Source of the DNA: Larix sibirica
Taxonomy: Eukaryota; Streptophyta; Pinopsida; Pinales; Pinaceae
Length of the DNA: 26,049 nucleotides
NCBI GenBank assembly: GCA_004151065.3
Contig: NWUY0300005471.1
Coordinates: 131,494-157,542 of the forward strand
Direction: 5' to 3'
Below, piece after piece: positions 1 through 10,099 of the stretch. The notes under the pieces were generated by a model that made no database searches, was not told the DNA's origin, and was given only the letters and a program-made list of their open reading frames with translations. Position 1 is the stretch's first letter. Each line of letters opens with the position of its first letter. A program made the translations under genes and the position numbers.

Positions 1-180
1 ATTGGTGTCTCTCTTGTAATATGTTTGTGTGATTGTATTTGCATCTTGTTTATTGTTATTGCTTTGTGATCTTGTTTTTCTAACAATATGATCACCATCA
101 TTAGTAAGTTCAGAAAGGAAATATGCAACAACATTATCCTTTCCCAGCCTATCAATGATAGTCATCTAGAATTCTTGTAA
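1..180 (-). pseudogene. pol: Pol linker between RNase H and integrase, element A
   Basis: The minus strand reads MTIIDRLGKDNVVAYFLSEL and continues open to the window edge. This is the conserved connection segment before the integrase zinc domain of Ty3/gypsy Pol. The usual Asp of the ADFLS motif is Tyr. It shows that integrase, if present, lies just outside the window. Confidence 0.75.
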
Positions 181-189
181 CAACAATAA

Positions 190-625
190 CAATCTAATCA
201 CTCTAGAGTTAGTAATAGATTTATTCATTAAAATAATGGATAGTCGAGCGATCAGTATTTATGAATACCTGATAGTCGGTGATGTAATGATGAAACTTAT
301 CAATTGAATGTACAATAGCTAGGAATTCCTTTTTTATTACTGTATAGATGAGCTCGGAAGGTGACAAGTTCTTACTAATGAAGTAGATGGCATATGGATT
401 CTACTCTTCTTGTTGCCGGAGAACTACACCTATGGCAGTATTTGATGCATTGGTGGATATGTGAAATGGAAAAAACCAATCAAGACCTGTCAGAGCTAGT
501 GCTTCCTATAATTTTTCATTTAGTGCTGAAAAATAAAATCTACACTCATCATTCCAATGAAAAGTCACATCTTTAGAAAGTAACAAGAACAAAGGAGATG
601 CTATTTTAGTAAATTTATTTATAAA
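190..625 (-). pseudogene. pol: RNase H domain of element A
   Basis: RNase H removes the RNA strand during reverse transcription. On the minus strand one reads HISTNASNTAIGVVLRQQEE, then, after one stop, NPYAIYFISKNLSPSEL and a segment ending in HYITDYQVFINTD. This is the RT-linked RNase H of plant Ty3/gypsy elements. The usual Asp of the TDAS motif is Asn (TNAS), a one-base G-to-A change at the DNA level, which should abolish activity. It lies directly downstream of the RT. Confidence 0.82.
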
Positions 626-1620
626 TCAATGATAGTAGCCAACATGCTCAAGGAAACTACGTACCGTTCTTTGATTTTTCGGAACTAGGACATTAATTAT
701 TACCTTTATTTTTTCCAGATCCACCTTAATACCCTGATGTCCCAAAACAATTCCTTGGGTGAGTATCATATGACATTTTTCATTGCTGAGAGAGAGGTTA
801 GTTTCCCTACATCGTTCAAGTACTTTCTTAAGATTAGAAAAAACTTCCTCAATTTTTTTTCCATATGTCATAAATCATCCATATAGATTTCAACAAAGTC
901 ATGAGTCAAGTCAGAAAATAACCCCAACATATCCCTCTCGAAGGTGGTTGGTGCATTACAAATCCCCAAAGGTAAAACCCTATAGGAAAAAGTCCCCCAA
1001 GGATAGGTGAAAATGGTTTTATCCTTATCTTCTAACGCAATTTGCATTTGGTTGTATCCACTAAACCCATCGAGGAAGGAGAAAAAACGTTTCCCTACTA
1101 ATGTATCAAGAACCCGATTGATAAAGGAAAAGGGAAAATGGTCTCTCTGGGTGGCTTTGTTCAACTCCCTGTAGATGACACAAATCCTCCACTTCCCATT
1201 CTTTTTGGGAACATTCACTAAGGGTGAGACCCACAGTTTGTTAGATATGGGGTAGATGAAGTTTAAAGTCAATATTGTATGATATACTTCCTTTATCGTG
1301 TCTCTCAAAAGAGGGTTAATTCAGCGTTGTGGTTTCCTGACTAGTCAAGCATCTGGATGGATATAAATGTGGTGAGTGCACAGATCAGCATGGTTACCCT
1401 TCATATCTGTATACTCCCATGAAAATTCCTCCTTTTTCTCCCTCAAAATGGTAATCAATTGATTCTTTTGTTCAGAAGATAGATGTGGCTTGGTATTTAA
1501 AAATTTCCCTGGCTCAATTTCTATTGGTATACTAGTGATTTTAGTCTTAGGGAATGAAATTGTAGATGAAGGGTCCTTGGTAGTTTCTACCACATATTGC
1601 TCTTGAACAAAAGGTTGCAT
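626..1620 (-). pseudogene. pol: Reverse transcriptase of element A
   Basis: This encodes the RNA-dependent DNA polymerase of the element. Two segments (1620-1345 and 1308-868) lie in one frame, separated only by TGA stops at 1347-1345 and 1323-1321. Both sit where relatives have Arg, so CGA-to-TGA is the likely cause. Visible motifs are KKNGKWRICVIYRELNKAT, FSFLDGFSGYNQMQI (motif A with its catalytic Asp), VLPLGICNAPTTF, and an intact YMDD box at 885-874. Just after YMDD one base appears lost: the stop overlaps the ATG of the next segment (871-626), which continues with the RT C-terminal part (VFSNLKKVLERC). The residue before the Tyr of the VDY motif is Ile instead of Asp. It is better preserved than the RT of element D. 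Confidence 0.9.
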
Positions 1621-1877
1621 GATATCATCTAAGAATTGATCATTTGGATGAGGCTGGATGACTAAGGAAGGTACTAATCACATCATCCTCAATTTCATTC
1701 TTACATGACAATGACTTTCGGCAGTGAAGATAGGTTGTACAATTTGGGTGTTCCATTCCTCTTCTCCTATCTACAAAGAGTCCTCAAAATCAATGCTAGA
1801 ATTGGCAAGGGATACAATGTAAGATCCTTAGTGGATTTCCCATGGGATATCATCATATTGTTAGATCTACAACCAAT

Positions 1878-2340
1878 TTAGGAATTGATTGTCGCTAACC
1901 ATGGCCTGCCTAGTATAAGAGGATGTCCTCCTAAATGTGATTTATGTTGCAGAACCATGAAATCAACTAGGTACTCCCAAGAATAAATAGAAATGACTCT
2001 TTCCTCAAGAACTCTGACTAGCCAAATCATGGATCGATCAGCTAGTTCTAATACCATGGGAATTCCTCTAGGCTCTAGTCCAAGGTGGTCCACTATTTCT
2101 ATAGCCATTATGTTAATAGCAGCCCCAATATCTATCAAGGTGTTTGGAATGTGAATGCCTCTAATGTAGAAATACACTATTGGAATACAAGGGTATTTAT
2201 ATTTGGGGGTTAAATTTTTTTCGAGCATTAAATTTGCTAATTGTCCAATGACATGTATAGTGTGTGGGTCTTGTGGCTTCCTACCGGTATTTTTGACACA
2301 AAGTTATTTCACTTCTTTAGCATAGATTGCGATATATTTG
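1878..2340 (-). pseudogene. Aspartic protease region of element A
   Basis: This is the retropepsin-like protease that would cut the Gag-Pol polyprotein. The best stretch (2228-1878) contains the active-site segment LIDIGAAINIM, with the Asp-Ile-Gly triad codons at 2132-2124. It also has the later motif LILGRPWLAT near the C-terminus, typical of plant Ty3/gypsy proteases. The active-site Asp and Gly are still present. Upstream, in other frames (about 2340-2230), is the linker that precedes the protease in D too. It lies between gag and RT as expected. Confidence 0.8.
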
Positions 2341-2829
2341 ATTGATTGAAACAGATGAATTTTGACACATGTTTCACAGCTCTCCTAACATATCAAATTT
2401 AGGTTGAGTAGGGGGTTTCACTAGTCCTAGCCTTTCAAGATAAGGAATGAACTAGTAAACCTTTGTCATTAGTGGTTGATCTGAATTTTGAGGTGTAGTA
2501 GGCTATGGATATTCTAAAACTTGTTGTTTAGATTAATTCATTTATGGTTGTTTAATCCCCTCCTCTCCATGTTCTATAATAATTGGAGGATTCCCCTAAT
2601 TCAACGTTCTCCCATATCTTAGGATTATATCTTAACATTCTACCAGATATACATGATAAGTGGCAAAAACTTGCATTTCAACAGCATAAGCTAGTAAAAC
2701 TATTTTATTGTTTGGGTTAGGGGTTGGTTGTGTAGGTAGTTGAGGTTCTGGGGGATTATTGGAAGGGGGTTGCAACTACATACGCTGAGTTGGTTGTACA
2801 ATAATTTGTGGGGTACTATATGATGACCC

Positions 2830-4298
2830 TCACCATCCCTGTGATGAAGGATAAGATCTTTTTGTTTTTAATGGCCATTGTACCCAAGGTGGAGGTAGGT
2901 ACCATTCGAAAGGGTACTCCATTTGCCGAGGATACTGAAATTGCATAAAAAAATTATTAGCACAATAAGAATTAGAAAAATGAGTAGGGTCTTGTGTCAT
3001 ACATTTCATCTTGGGATTCCAAGGCATTTTTGTAGTTATGAAACAAGATTGTTCTGTTTCATCCTTTACTCCCTCATATACACCTTTCAAATTAGGCAAA
3101 TATGGGAATTTTTTGGTTGCATCATCTTGTTCACAAATACCACATATTTCAATGCTATTAAGAGGACACTCTTTCAAAGAGTGTTTTAACTGACACTTAT
3201 GACAGAAAATGGCCATATCCTTTTCTATCTCAGCCTATTTATGCTTGATCTGTAAAATATCAGTATGACATGCTAAATAACTCATAATATTAGTTTTGAA
3301 ACTATCCAACAAATTACTTATTTTAGTATGTGTGACTCGTCCAGTGGTTGACCTCGTAACTCTTGGTATCTCCTCTCGAATTCTCTTCCTTGATTTAGTT
3401 GTCCCTCTTGAATATCTCCTGTAAAGTTCACAAATATTATCAAAGTCAATTCTTGAAATGTCACCCTGCCCCATAAGGTTTTGGAGTATCAACATATTCA
3501 TCTTTTAAACCTCGAATTAGAATTAGAATTTGAGGCTCTTTATCAAAATTATTATGTCTAGGTATTTGCAAATTATATTGAAATATTTATACATAATCCT
3601 CTAGGGTTTCATTTTCTCATTGAGACATCTTAAATATCTCCTCCCGAAGGTCTTTAGCACTTCAATACTCTTGGTACTTTTGGGGGAAATATTTATTCAT
3701 TTCTTCCCTTGTATGAATGTTCTGACCTCCAAGTCCCATGAACCATCTCAGTGTTGCATTCTTTAGTGTGGCGGTAAACAACTTTGTGCATTAGAAAAAT
3801 AATCATAACTATGTCACAAAACATCAAATTCAAAAAGAAAAGTGTCAGGGTCCTCAAAATTTAAAGTATGGAAAGTGGGAAAATATGAAGAGGTATATTC
3901 TTCATTGGTGCTTCACCTCTAATTTTCCCGATTGGAAACTCAAATGTGACATTGGACCTAGTATCTTACTCATTATCTTCTATAGTTTCTTCTAAGATTT
4001 CTGAAGTTTCCCAAAAGTGAGGATTCCTACTAGCTCTTGATTCTTGTGAAGGGGGGGAGTCTTCTGGTTCTAGGATAGGATTATATCTAACTTCATAATC
4101 TAAATCACAGTGCTCAAATTTTCAATAATCAACTCATCTATAATTATCTCTATCAATAGGGTGATCCTTTAGTCCAACTGATGCGAATGATGATGATGAT
4201 GCAAAATTACTCATAGTTTCCAGTGGGGAAATTTCTTGTTCACGAACATTTGACCTTCCCCTTCCTTGTCTACCTACATAATTTTTAGCAATGGGCAT
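2830..4298 (-). pseudogene. gag: gag of element A, degenerate
   Basis: This encodes the structural protein of a retrotransposon particle. The likely start is the ATG at 4298-4296, followed by an Arg/Gly-rich N-terminus (MPIAKNYVGRQGRGRSN), similar to the one in D. The retrotransposon gag core is recognisable around 3770-3600 by ATLRWFMGLGG and, after frameshifts, a segment ending in FQYNLQIPRH. The nucleic-acid-binding end at about 3205-3110 has a knuckle C-x2-C-x3-H-x4-C (CHKCQLKHSLKEC). A second knuckle begins CGIC, but its His and last Cys positions are Asp and Phe. A Pro/Trp-rich tail follows to about 2830. Many stops and frameshifts break the frame, so no full Gag can be made. Element D has the same domain order. 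Confidence 0.8.
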
Positions 4299-4595
4299 GG
4301 CTCTTACTACACCGCATAAATTTATCCTACAATACATGTCTTGGATACAATGTCACGAGGACTCACCAATAGGATTTAAGGGTGAATGGATAGGTTCTTA
4401 CCTCTCATCTTACCATCCGCTTTTACCCCGCACTCAAGTCACATTATGAATGCAACAAGAAAGAAAACAGTACTAAAATCAATTCATCAATTATATGTTA
4501 ACCAAGGTAAGTTGTTCATTTAAAGTTTGCCATGCACAGTATATGCAAGTAACAAATCTTCGTTTACCATTGGTTTCTAGAAAGTATTCAAATTA

Positions 4596-4613
4596 ACAAG
4601 AAAATCACGCCAA
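4596..4613 (-). other. Decayed primer-binding site of element A (tRNA-Asp type)
   Basis: The minus strand reads TTGGCGTGATTTTCTTG. The first six bases fit the TGGCGCC start typical of tRNA-Asp-primed Athila/Tat elements; the rest is degraded. It lies about 310 bases upstream of the gag start at 4298; in D the same distance is about 340. The match is weak on its own and is supported mainly by position. Confidence 0.4.
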
Positions 4614-4614
4614 T

Positions 4615-5904
4615 AAATTTAAAGTAAAATAAATGTAGACAGTCACATCAACATAATTTCAGCTTCTACTTTTTACAAAAGACGAAACATAGACTCGTCT
4701 TCCAATTGATTATGAGTGTTTTTGTAATCTAAAAATTAAAGATCATATCACTTAATCACGTTGCTAGGATATAAGCTCTCGTCTTCTCATATAGGCATAA
4801 TGCAGAACCTACAACCTAACTTATTGTCAAAGCTTCTTTCAAATGACACTCTTGTAGCATGGAAAGGGAATTCACACTTACATATTTAAAAAGGAAACCC
4901 AAGATTTAGAAAAACAATTTTGTAATATATAATCTACACACCCGCAGTTCAATATGAAATTGAAATACACAAGAAATCAACTATGCTAAACACACTCACA
5001 CACAATCCAGTACTTGTTCCAATCAAGGGGTCCTTCCTTTCCTTGAATAGGTACAGACTAACTTACCCTACGAACTATAATAAATCGAATCACATGGTAA
5101 ACATAAAGTAAAATAAGGACTTTTTTTAAAGTGAAACAAGAGTGTTGAATAATGTCAACACTTCCACACTTATGCAAATTCTAGCACTCCCCCTGCCTTC
5201 TATGAAAAGGTAGATTTATACAAAATACAAGTTCTTCTTAGTTTAACTTCTTAACAAGATTACAAAAACATATAACATGTTGATCCTCCTCTGACTAGAT
5301 AAGTTCAAGATCCAAGCAATTTGTACTTGAATAGGACGAGCGTAGCTACACACCATGAGAATGTATTTCGGTCAAATCATAGACTCATACAAACCCTTAA
5401 CTATCTCAATTGAATAAAAAAATAAGAAGATTAAATCCCCAAAGGTCGGATTGACCTAGTATTCTAGCAATCGACATTCTACATTTGGTATTGTGTTGTT
5501 CATTTGGGATAAAAGAGCATCGACTCGATTTCCTTCTATAATTAGCAGGATGACCTTACCTTCCTGGATTAGTGGGTTCATAGCATAAGATTGCTATGAA
5601 TCCCTCAAAATCTTGATTTCAATGTCCACTTCACTCCTATGAGCTACACAACCATCAAGATCAATGATCCTTGTAAGATTATAAGATCTACAACCACGTT
5701 TCCAAAACTTTCCTAACACCAAAATATGTGTTCACACTCACACAAATAGTCACAAACCATGAATTGTCTTCATTATTCACTTCAAAATGCAAGAACGATA
5801 CTTGTTTCCTTCTTATTAATACTTCAATTGTAGATATAATAGGAAAAAGGATATAAAAAGGTAGGAAAAATATAGCAAAATAGTGTTAATTCTGGTCCCC
5901 AACA
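4615..5904 (-). repeat. 5' LTR of element A
   Basis: The minus-strand start is TGTTGGGG at 5904 going left. TTTTGCTAT lies 17 bases after TGTTGGG, exactly as in the LTR of element D. After about 60 bases the two LTRs no longer align by eye, so they are related but distinct families. The inner end is placed just before the candidate primer site and is approximate, because no clean terminal CA is left. The length (about 1.29 kb) is close to the 1.27 kb of D. The stretch has no coding trace, which accounts for the gene-free region 4440-5900. Confidence 0.65.
5214..5220 (-). promoter_or_regulatory. Candidate TATA box in LTR of element A
   Basis: The minus strand reads TTTGTATAAATCTACC here, about 685 bases into the LTR. 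The D LTR has its TATA motif about 583 bases in, so the position is plausible. In AT-rich DNA such a motif can arise by chance. Confidence 0.3.
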
Positions 5905-6430
5905 TTGTGCATAGCATGAATACCCTTCTCATCAATGTGACCCTTCTCACCAATGTGTCCCATCCACTGATGCCACAACATGGTCAATTCGACTAGACAA
6001 TAATATATGATGTCGGATTCAAGAAAGAATGTATTCGCACATCCATTGGTATATGTTCTTCCCAATAGATTGTACAATGTTCCCCGTTAGAACTCCTCTC
6101 ATCAATACCATCACTCCTCGCACCATTTTACACGAATATTTCTCAAATACATATTGCACACCTGCATTTCCCATCTTGTTGACAAATATCAAGTTTCGAG
6201 ACAAACCAAAAATATGCAACACCCCTAAAAGATTTCATATCCTTCCATTTTTTAGTATCATTCAAACTTTACCTCATCCGACAATCCTACTCGATGAATC
6301 ATCTCCTAGAAGAACATCACCATCGTCGTATTTCTCATATTCACAGAACCACTCCCCATGTGGTGTCATATGATATGATGCACTAGATTCAATCAACCAA
6401 GAGTCACAATCTAACTGTGTACTTGTTGAA
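5905..6430 (-). pseudogene. pol: Protease and pre-integrase region of copia element B, cut at 5905
   Basis: The copia protease active-site segment is at about 6400-6370 and reads LIESSASYHMTP. The usual Asp-Ser-Gly is Glu-Ser-Ser, so the catalytic Asp is lost (codons at 6393-6379). Downstream, broken by three stops, come LLGDDSSSRIVG and then LHIFGLSRNLIFVNKMGNAG and VFEKYSCKMVRGVMVLMRGV. A frame change leads to LLGRTYTNGC and the pre-integrase motif MLWHQWMGHIGEKG. The frame ends at 5905 where element A starts, so the catalytic integrase core, RT and RNase H are absent here. The region is clearly Ty1/copia. Confidence 0.85.
5922..5957 (-). repeat. 18-bp tandem duplication in the pre-integrase domain of B
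   Basis: Two adjacent 18-base units on the plus strand, ACCCTTCTCATCAATGTG and ACCCTTCTCACCAATGTG, differ at one base. They duplicate HIGEKG as HIDEKG in frame. Relatives normally have one copy of this motif, so it is a local duplication in this copy or its immediate lineage. Confidence 0.75.
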
Positions 6431-6439
6431 GCCAAACAC

Positions 6440-7272
6440 ATATCTCCTTTTTCTTCTTGGGAAGGCTTACCTTCAATGAATTGTGCTTCCTCATATCCTT
6501 TGATCTTCTCGACTCCTTTTGAATTACAGTCTCTTTTATAACACCCATCTTTACCACATTGCCAACATTTCTCTTTGGCTGACTTGGATATCTGGACCTA
6601 GTCATAGATCTTCCCCTTGAATTTGATTTTCTACCAAAGGATTTACCTTTTTCTCTTTCGACCGATCGACCTCTCACTGCTAAGGCATCATGGGTTGATC
6701 CTTCCATGTTCTTCCCATTTCATCTCTTCTGACAATATAGATACAACAACATCATCGATATTCAATGTGGTGTTATTGCTTCCAATAGCCATGACCAAGC
6801 TATCCCATGAGTTTGGAAAAGAACACAAGAATCTAATACATTTCTCTTCCTCAGTGATTTTAATATCCATGGATAATATCTAACTAATCACAATGTTGAA
6901 TGCATTCAGGTGATCTATGACCGAGTCTCCCTCATTCATCCTTAGAAGGTATAACCTTTCCAAAGAAATAACTTGTTAACCATAGATTTCGACCGGTACA
7001 AGTTCCCCAACTTATCCCACAGTTTCTTTCCGGTTTCTTCTTCTGAGACACTCAACAATACAATATCTGCTAAGCAAAGTCAAATTGTACTCATTTCTTT
7101 CCTATAGAGTTTCTACCAATCCTCCTTTGACATACTGTTTGGATTTTATCTAAGGTCAACATCAACCCATTGCTCTTGATTTATGAGGAGATCCTCCATT
7201 TTAAGCTTCCAAAGCCCAAAATTATGTCCATTAAACTTTTCAATTTATATCTTTGAATTATCGACCATTTTC
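6440..7272 (-). pseudogene. gag: gag of copia element B, degenerate
   Basis: This is the Gag protein of a Ty1/copia element. The likely start is the ATG at 7272-7270 (MVDNSKI). It is followed, with stops and frameshifts, by an N-terminal part reading LWKLKMEDLLINQEQWVDVD. The segment 6870-6688 carries the core (FLCSFPNSWDSLVMAIGS, then VVVSILSEEMKWEE), typical of the UBN2/gag family. A basic, Arg/Ser/Gly-rich stretch precedes the zinc knuckle at 6567-6526. That knuckle reads CWQCGKDGCYKRDC, where the usual His is Cys, giving a C-C-C-C arrangement. At least two frames are needed to read through, so the gene is dead. Confidence 0.82.
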
Positions 7273-7390
7273 AATTAAGAATCAGTGTTATAGAATTCTC
7301 ACTAAAACTAGGTATACCGTAGGTCTAGATCTATGACCAAGCCAGAAAAAACTTAGCAACAAAGGAACCTACTTAAATCCAAATATATAT

Positions 7391-7399
7391 ATGATACCA
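7391..7399 (-). other. Primer-binding site of element B (initiator tRNA-Met type)
   Basis: The minus strand reads TGGTATCAT, two bases inside the LTR end. The first eight bases match the TGGTATCAGAGC primer site that many plant copia elements use with initiator tRNA-Met; the rest has diverged. Confidence 0.7.
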
Positions 7400-7401
7400 A
7401 C

Positions 7402-8200
7402 TGTTAGGAATCTAAGTATCTATTTAGTGGTTATGCAAAATGAATCTTACAGTTAAATAAAATTGCACAATAGCACATAACACATTCACATAATACACAT
7501 AAATTACCCTGGAAAACACTTGACTGGGAAAAATAGCAACCCAGTGATCTTAACCACTCATCTATTAGCAATGCTCTTAACCAAACAATTACAACAATGA
7601 TTTTCTATATCACTACAAATCAACCATGAACTCTTACATTCTCTTCAACCAAATCAATCCAATGAATTACACTCACTTAATCTCTCTCTTTTTCATACAT
7701 TCTTTATTTTCATCACATCTTATTTATAGATACGATACTCTAATTCATGATAACTAAAATAGTTACAATTAACTACTTTATTAATGGTGATCCATAACTT
7801 CCTAAAAGATTTCAATTTATCATTATGTTAATGTCAACTTGACTAAGTCAAGTTTGGCCGATTGCTATTTTGGGCTTCCATTCATCTTGAGTTCCCATTG
7901 AATTCCTGCTAGATTTTGTGCCCATCAACTTCTAGTCAATCTATAAAGGTTGGCACCTTATCGATGACCGATCAACCTACCATTGAAATGTGTGCCAGTC
8001 GGTTATTTCCTAGTCAACCCATCAACTAGACTTCAAGCATTTGTCGACTTTAACTTCTGTCAACTATGTTCAACCTGGTCGACCATTGACTAGACCGTCG
8101 ACTTCCATGCAAAGAAGATAACACACCCAACAAGCATATGTGTAATGATTGAACTGTCGAAATAGTGCACAAGGGTAGTTAGTGTGTTCCCCTACTAACA
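7402..8200 (-). repeat. 5' LTR of copia element B
   Basis: This is a 799-bp LTR. On the plus strand it begins TGTTAGG and ends CTACTAACA, so the minus-strand LTR starts TGTTAGTAGG and ends CCTAACA, with the inverted terminal motif TGTTAG/CTAACA. It directly adjoins the primer site at its inner end. The outer boundary at 8200/8201 meets element C. The other LTR is not in the window, so a target duplication cannot be tested. Confidence 0.82.
7721..7728 (-). promoter_or_regulatory. TATA box of copia element B LTR
   Basis: The minus strand reads CTATAAATAAG, a good plant-type TATA motif. It is inside the LTR, about 330 bases before its inner end, which would place transcription start within the LTR upstream of the primer site. 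Confidence 0.55.
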
Positions 8201-8299
8201 TTGACACATAACATATGGCAATTGTTTCTTTGATCTCTATGCCAGGGATTGTTGTAGCCTCTCCCTGAGGTTCATCGTCAAGGGTAACTCAAGTTAGAT

Positions 8300-8640
8300 T
8301 ATAGCGAACAATAGCTGAATTAGTCCAAAAATTATAGAGATATGGGAAATGATGCATGTAATGGCCAAACGTATGACATAGGGCACATGAGCAGTTTGTA
8401 CATAGTTTCTTTCTCTACATTTTTGGAGCTTCTTTATAAGGAATCAATGGGTTTCCCTTAATTAGTGTGCAAAGGTTCATTAATTTTGAGAGAGTACGAT
8501 AATGATTAGTAGCATGGCCATGAGTGTCACATAATGCACACAAGAGTGGGACCCTAGTGACTTTGGATACACTATAATTGGAAACCCCATCTTCCTTATT
8601 CTTGGCCCCAATGGATTTTCCATGTCCTAGCATTGGTGGG
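8300..8640 (-). pseudogene. Gag-like fragment with two zinc-knuckle remnants
   Basis: The open stretch 8633-8415 contains CALCDTHGHATNHY, and about 175 bases further on (about 8376-8338) a second, CALCHTFGHYMHHF. Both fit C-x2-C-x4-H-x4-C except that the last Cys is Tyr or Phe. The stretch between has a Leu-rich linker (LSKLMNLCTLIKGN). It lies downstream of the protease of C, where an RT would be expected, so it is either a rearranged piece of C or a fragment of a further element. The family of the surrounding protein is not clear to me. Confidence 0.5.
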
Positions 8641-8993
8641 TTAATGGTAGAAAAGGCTATCTATTAGATTACTTGTATTTGAGCATACAAATGTGTCATT
8701 GGTTTGAAAACTAAATGAACATGCAAAATTGATGTTAAACTTGACTAAGGAGGTGATACATACCATACTATATTTCCAAGGTGATCCCTAGGAGCATGAG
8801 TGTTTCTATCATTGGGTGTCCAACAACTTCCACTGGTAGAAAAATGAATGAGATTTGTGTATATAATGGGATCAACAAGGGTATGGTCCTAACTAGTAAC
8901 TCCAACCAATGAGGTGGGGGGATTGATTGCATATATCAAGGAAGAGATGGTTAATACCTCATTGATAGTTGTTACTATGCAAATAATATCAAA

Positions 8994-9600
8994 TCATGTT
9001 GTGGTGATTTGGGGTGGGGTTCCATGATATGCCACCAGTAATGAGGAATATTTCAATATTATGGGTTCCATCTCTATATAAGACAATGATTCCTGTCTAT
9101 CTTCTACTAGTGGAAAGACATTGTCAAGGTTGGCTATTGGTTCAAGTTCATAGTGTGTCAATTGGTCTATGGCAATGACCCTTCTATTGTGTGGAAACAT
9201 CATCATGCAGAGGACTGAGGAGGCGAACACCGTCATAGAATACATATAATTATGTATTGCTAGGATGTTGTAGTCTAATGAAGCATCTATAGCCTCAATA
9301 TTAATCAAGACTATTTTTTTCTACCAACTCGACAAACACGTTTTGGCCAAGCCTTTCGGGTAGGGAAGGACAACTATTGTAAGCTTGTAGTGTGATGACT
9401 AATGGGACAAGTTCAGGGGGGGACTTTTTTCCACGCTACGTGGACATGATAAATGTGGATGCACATTCATCAATGATGCATCAATGACTTTCCATGTTTC
9501 TAATTGTGATGGGTATTTAAAACATGGGTAAGAATGGAGGTCATGGTTTAACATTATCCAAGTCAAAGGTCATTAAGCGTGAGTTTGATGCACCTAATGT
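8994..9600 (-). pseudogene. Aspartic protease of element C, degenerate
   Basis: On the minus strand a segment near 9480 reads CIIDECASTFIMS. This is the protease active-site region, with Asp-Glu-Cys (codons 9471-9463) where the group usually has Asp, a variable residue and Gly; the Gly is lost. After further stops and a frame change, 9308-8994 gives IDASLDYNI and then FPHNRRVIAIDQLTHYE and LVAYHGTPPQ, the conserved protease C-terminus and linker of one plant Ty3/gypsy group. The usual LLGR after DYNI is altered (LAIHN). It sits downstream of gag as expected. Confidence 0.68.
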
Positions 9601-10099
9601 ACATATAAATTCCTTCCTCTAAGAAGGGAATGCTTGAAGGACTTATAATGATGACATGGTGGCATGTGATTGTTCCAAGTCATCCATAATGCTATAGCTT
9701 TGAGCAGGTCTTGCATGAGGGCTATGGGTGGTGTGTCATAGAGGTGCCTTTGGAACATGTGCTATCGAGTCACTACTAGGGTGTGGAATGTACAATATTA
9801 CTCTAGTAGATGCTTGGTTTCTTTGTGGGTTATCCAGAGGTAACTTAGGCAGCATGTTGTATTGTTGGTTATAGGTTTGGAGATTAACCTTCATCAAGTT
9901 CATGAAATATTTTGATACGAGGGGTATCTAGGTTGGGATGGATTTTGAGGAGGGTTTGACCTTATTGGTTCATAGGTGTTGCTTATTTCTTGTTGTTTTG
10001 GTATGACTCCTTGCTGAGGGGAGGGATTACACAATACTTTAGGTGTTGTTTGATTGGGAAATGGCTATTTGAGAATATTATCCCCTTGTGGGGGGGTTT

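Larger units (their letters stand above)
1..5904 (-). mobile_element. Element A: Ty3/gypsy (Athila/Tat-like) LTR retrotransposon, left part outside the window
   Basis: Read on the minus strand, the order is LTR (about 5904-4615), primer-binding site, leader, gag, protease, reverse transcriptase, RNase H and the linker before integrase, which is the Ty3/gypsy order. The element leaves the window at base 1, so integrase and the 3' LTR cannot be seen. The right end is sharp: the LTR starts TGTTGGGG at 5904 and copia coding sequence resumes at 5905. Gag, protease and RT resemble those of element D, and the first 33 bases of the two LTRs align without a gap, including TTTTGCTAT at the same spacing. 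All genes carry stops and frameshifts, so this copy is inactive. The Athila/Tat placement rests on the tRNA-Asp-type primer site and the gag and RT style, not on a tree. Confidence 0.85.
5905..8200 (-). mobile_element. Element B: Ty1/copia LTR retrotransposon, interrupted by element A
   Basis: On the minus strand: 5' LTR (8200-7402), tRNA-iMet-type primer site, gag with zinc knuckle, protease, and the pre-integrase domain. Protease directly followed by the integrase region is the Ty1/copia order. The integrase frame is cut at base 5905, in the middle of the conserved segment EKGIHAMHN, exactly where the LTR of element A starts. The rest of B should lie beyond the left edge, past element A. 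The coding part contains several stops and frameshifts. Confidence 0.88.

Noticed and set aside
783-1010. Plus-strand open stretch of 75 codons
   Set aside because: It is antisense to the RT of element A; no known motif.
5696-5725. CCTAACACCAAAATATGTG as a primer-site or LTR end of A
   Set aside because: It lies inside the LTR, far from gag; the site near 4605 fits the expected leader length better.
6029-6373. Plus-strand open stretch of 114 codons
   Set aside because: It is antisense to the copia protease/pre-integrase region of B, whose motifs are clear on the minus strand.
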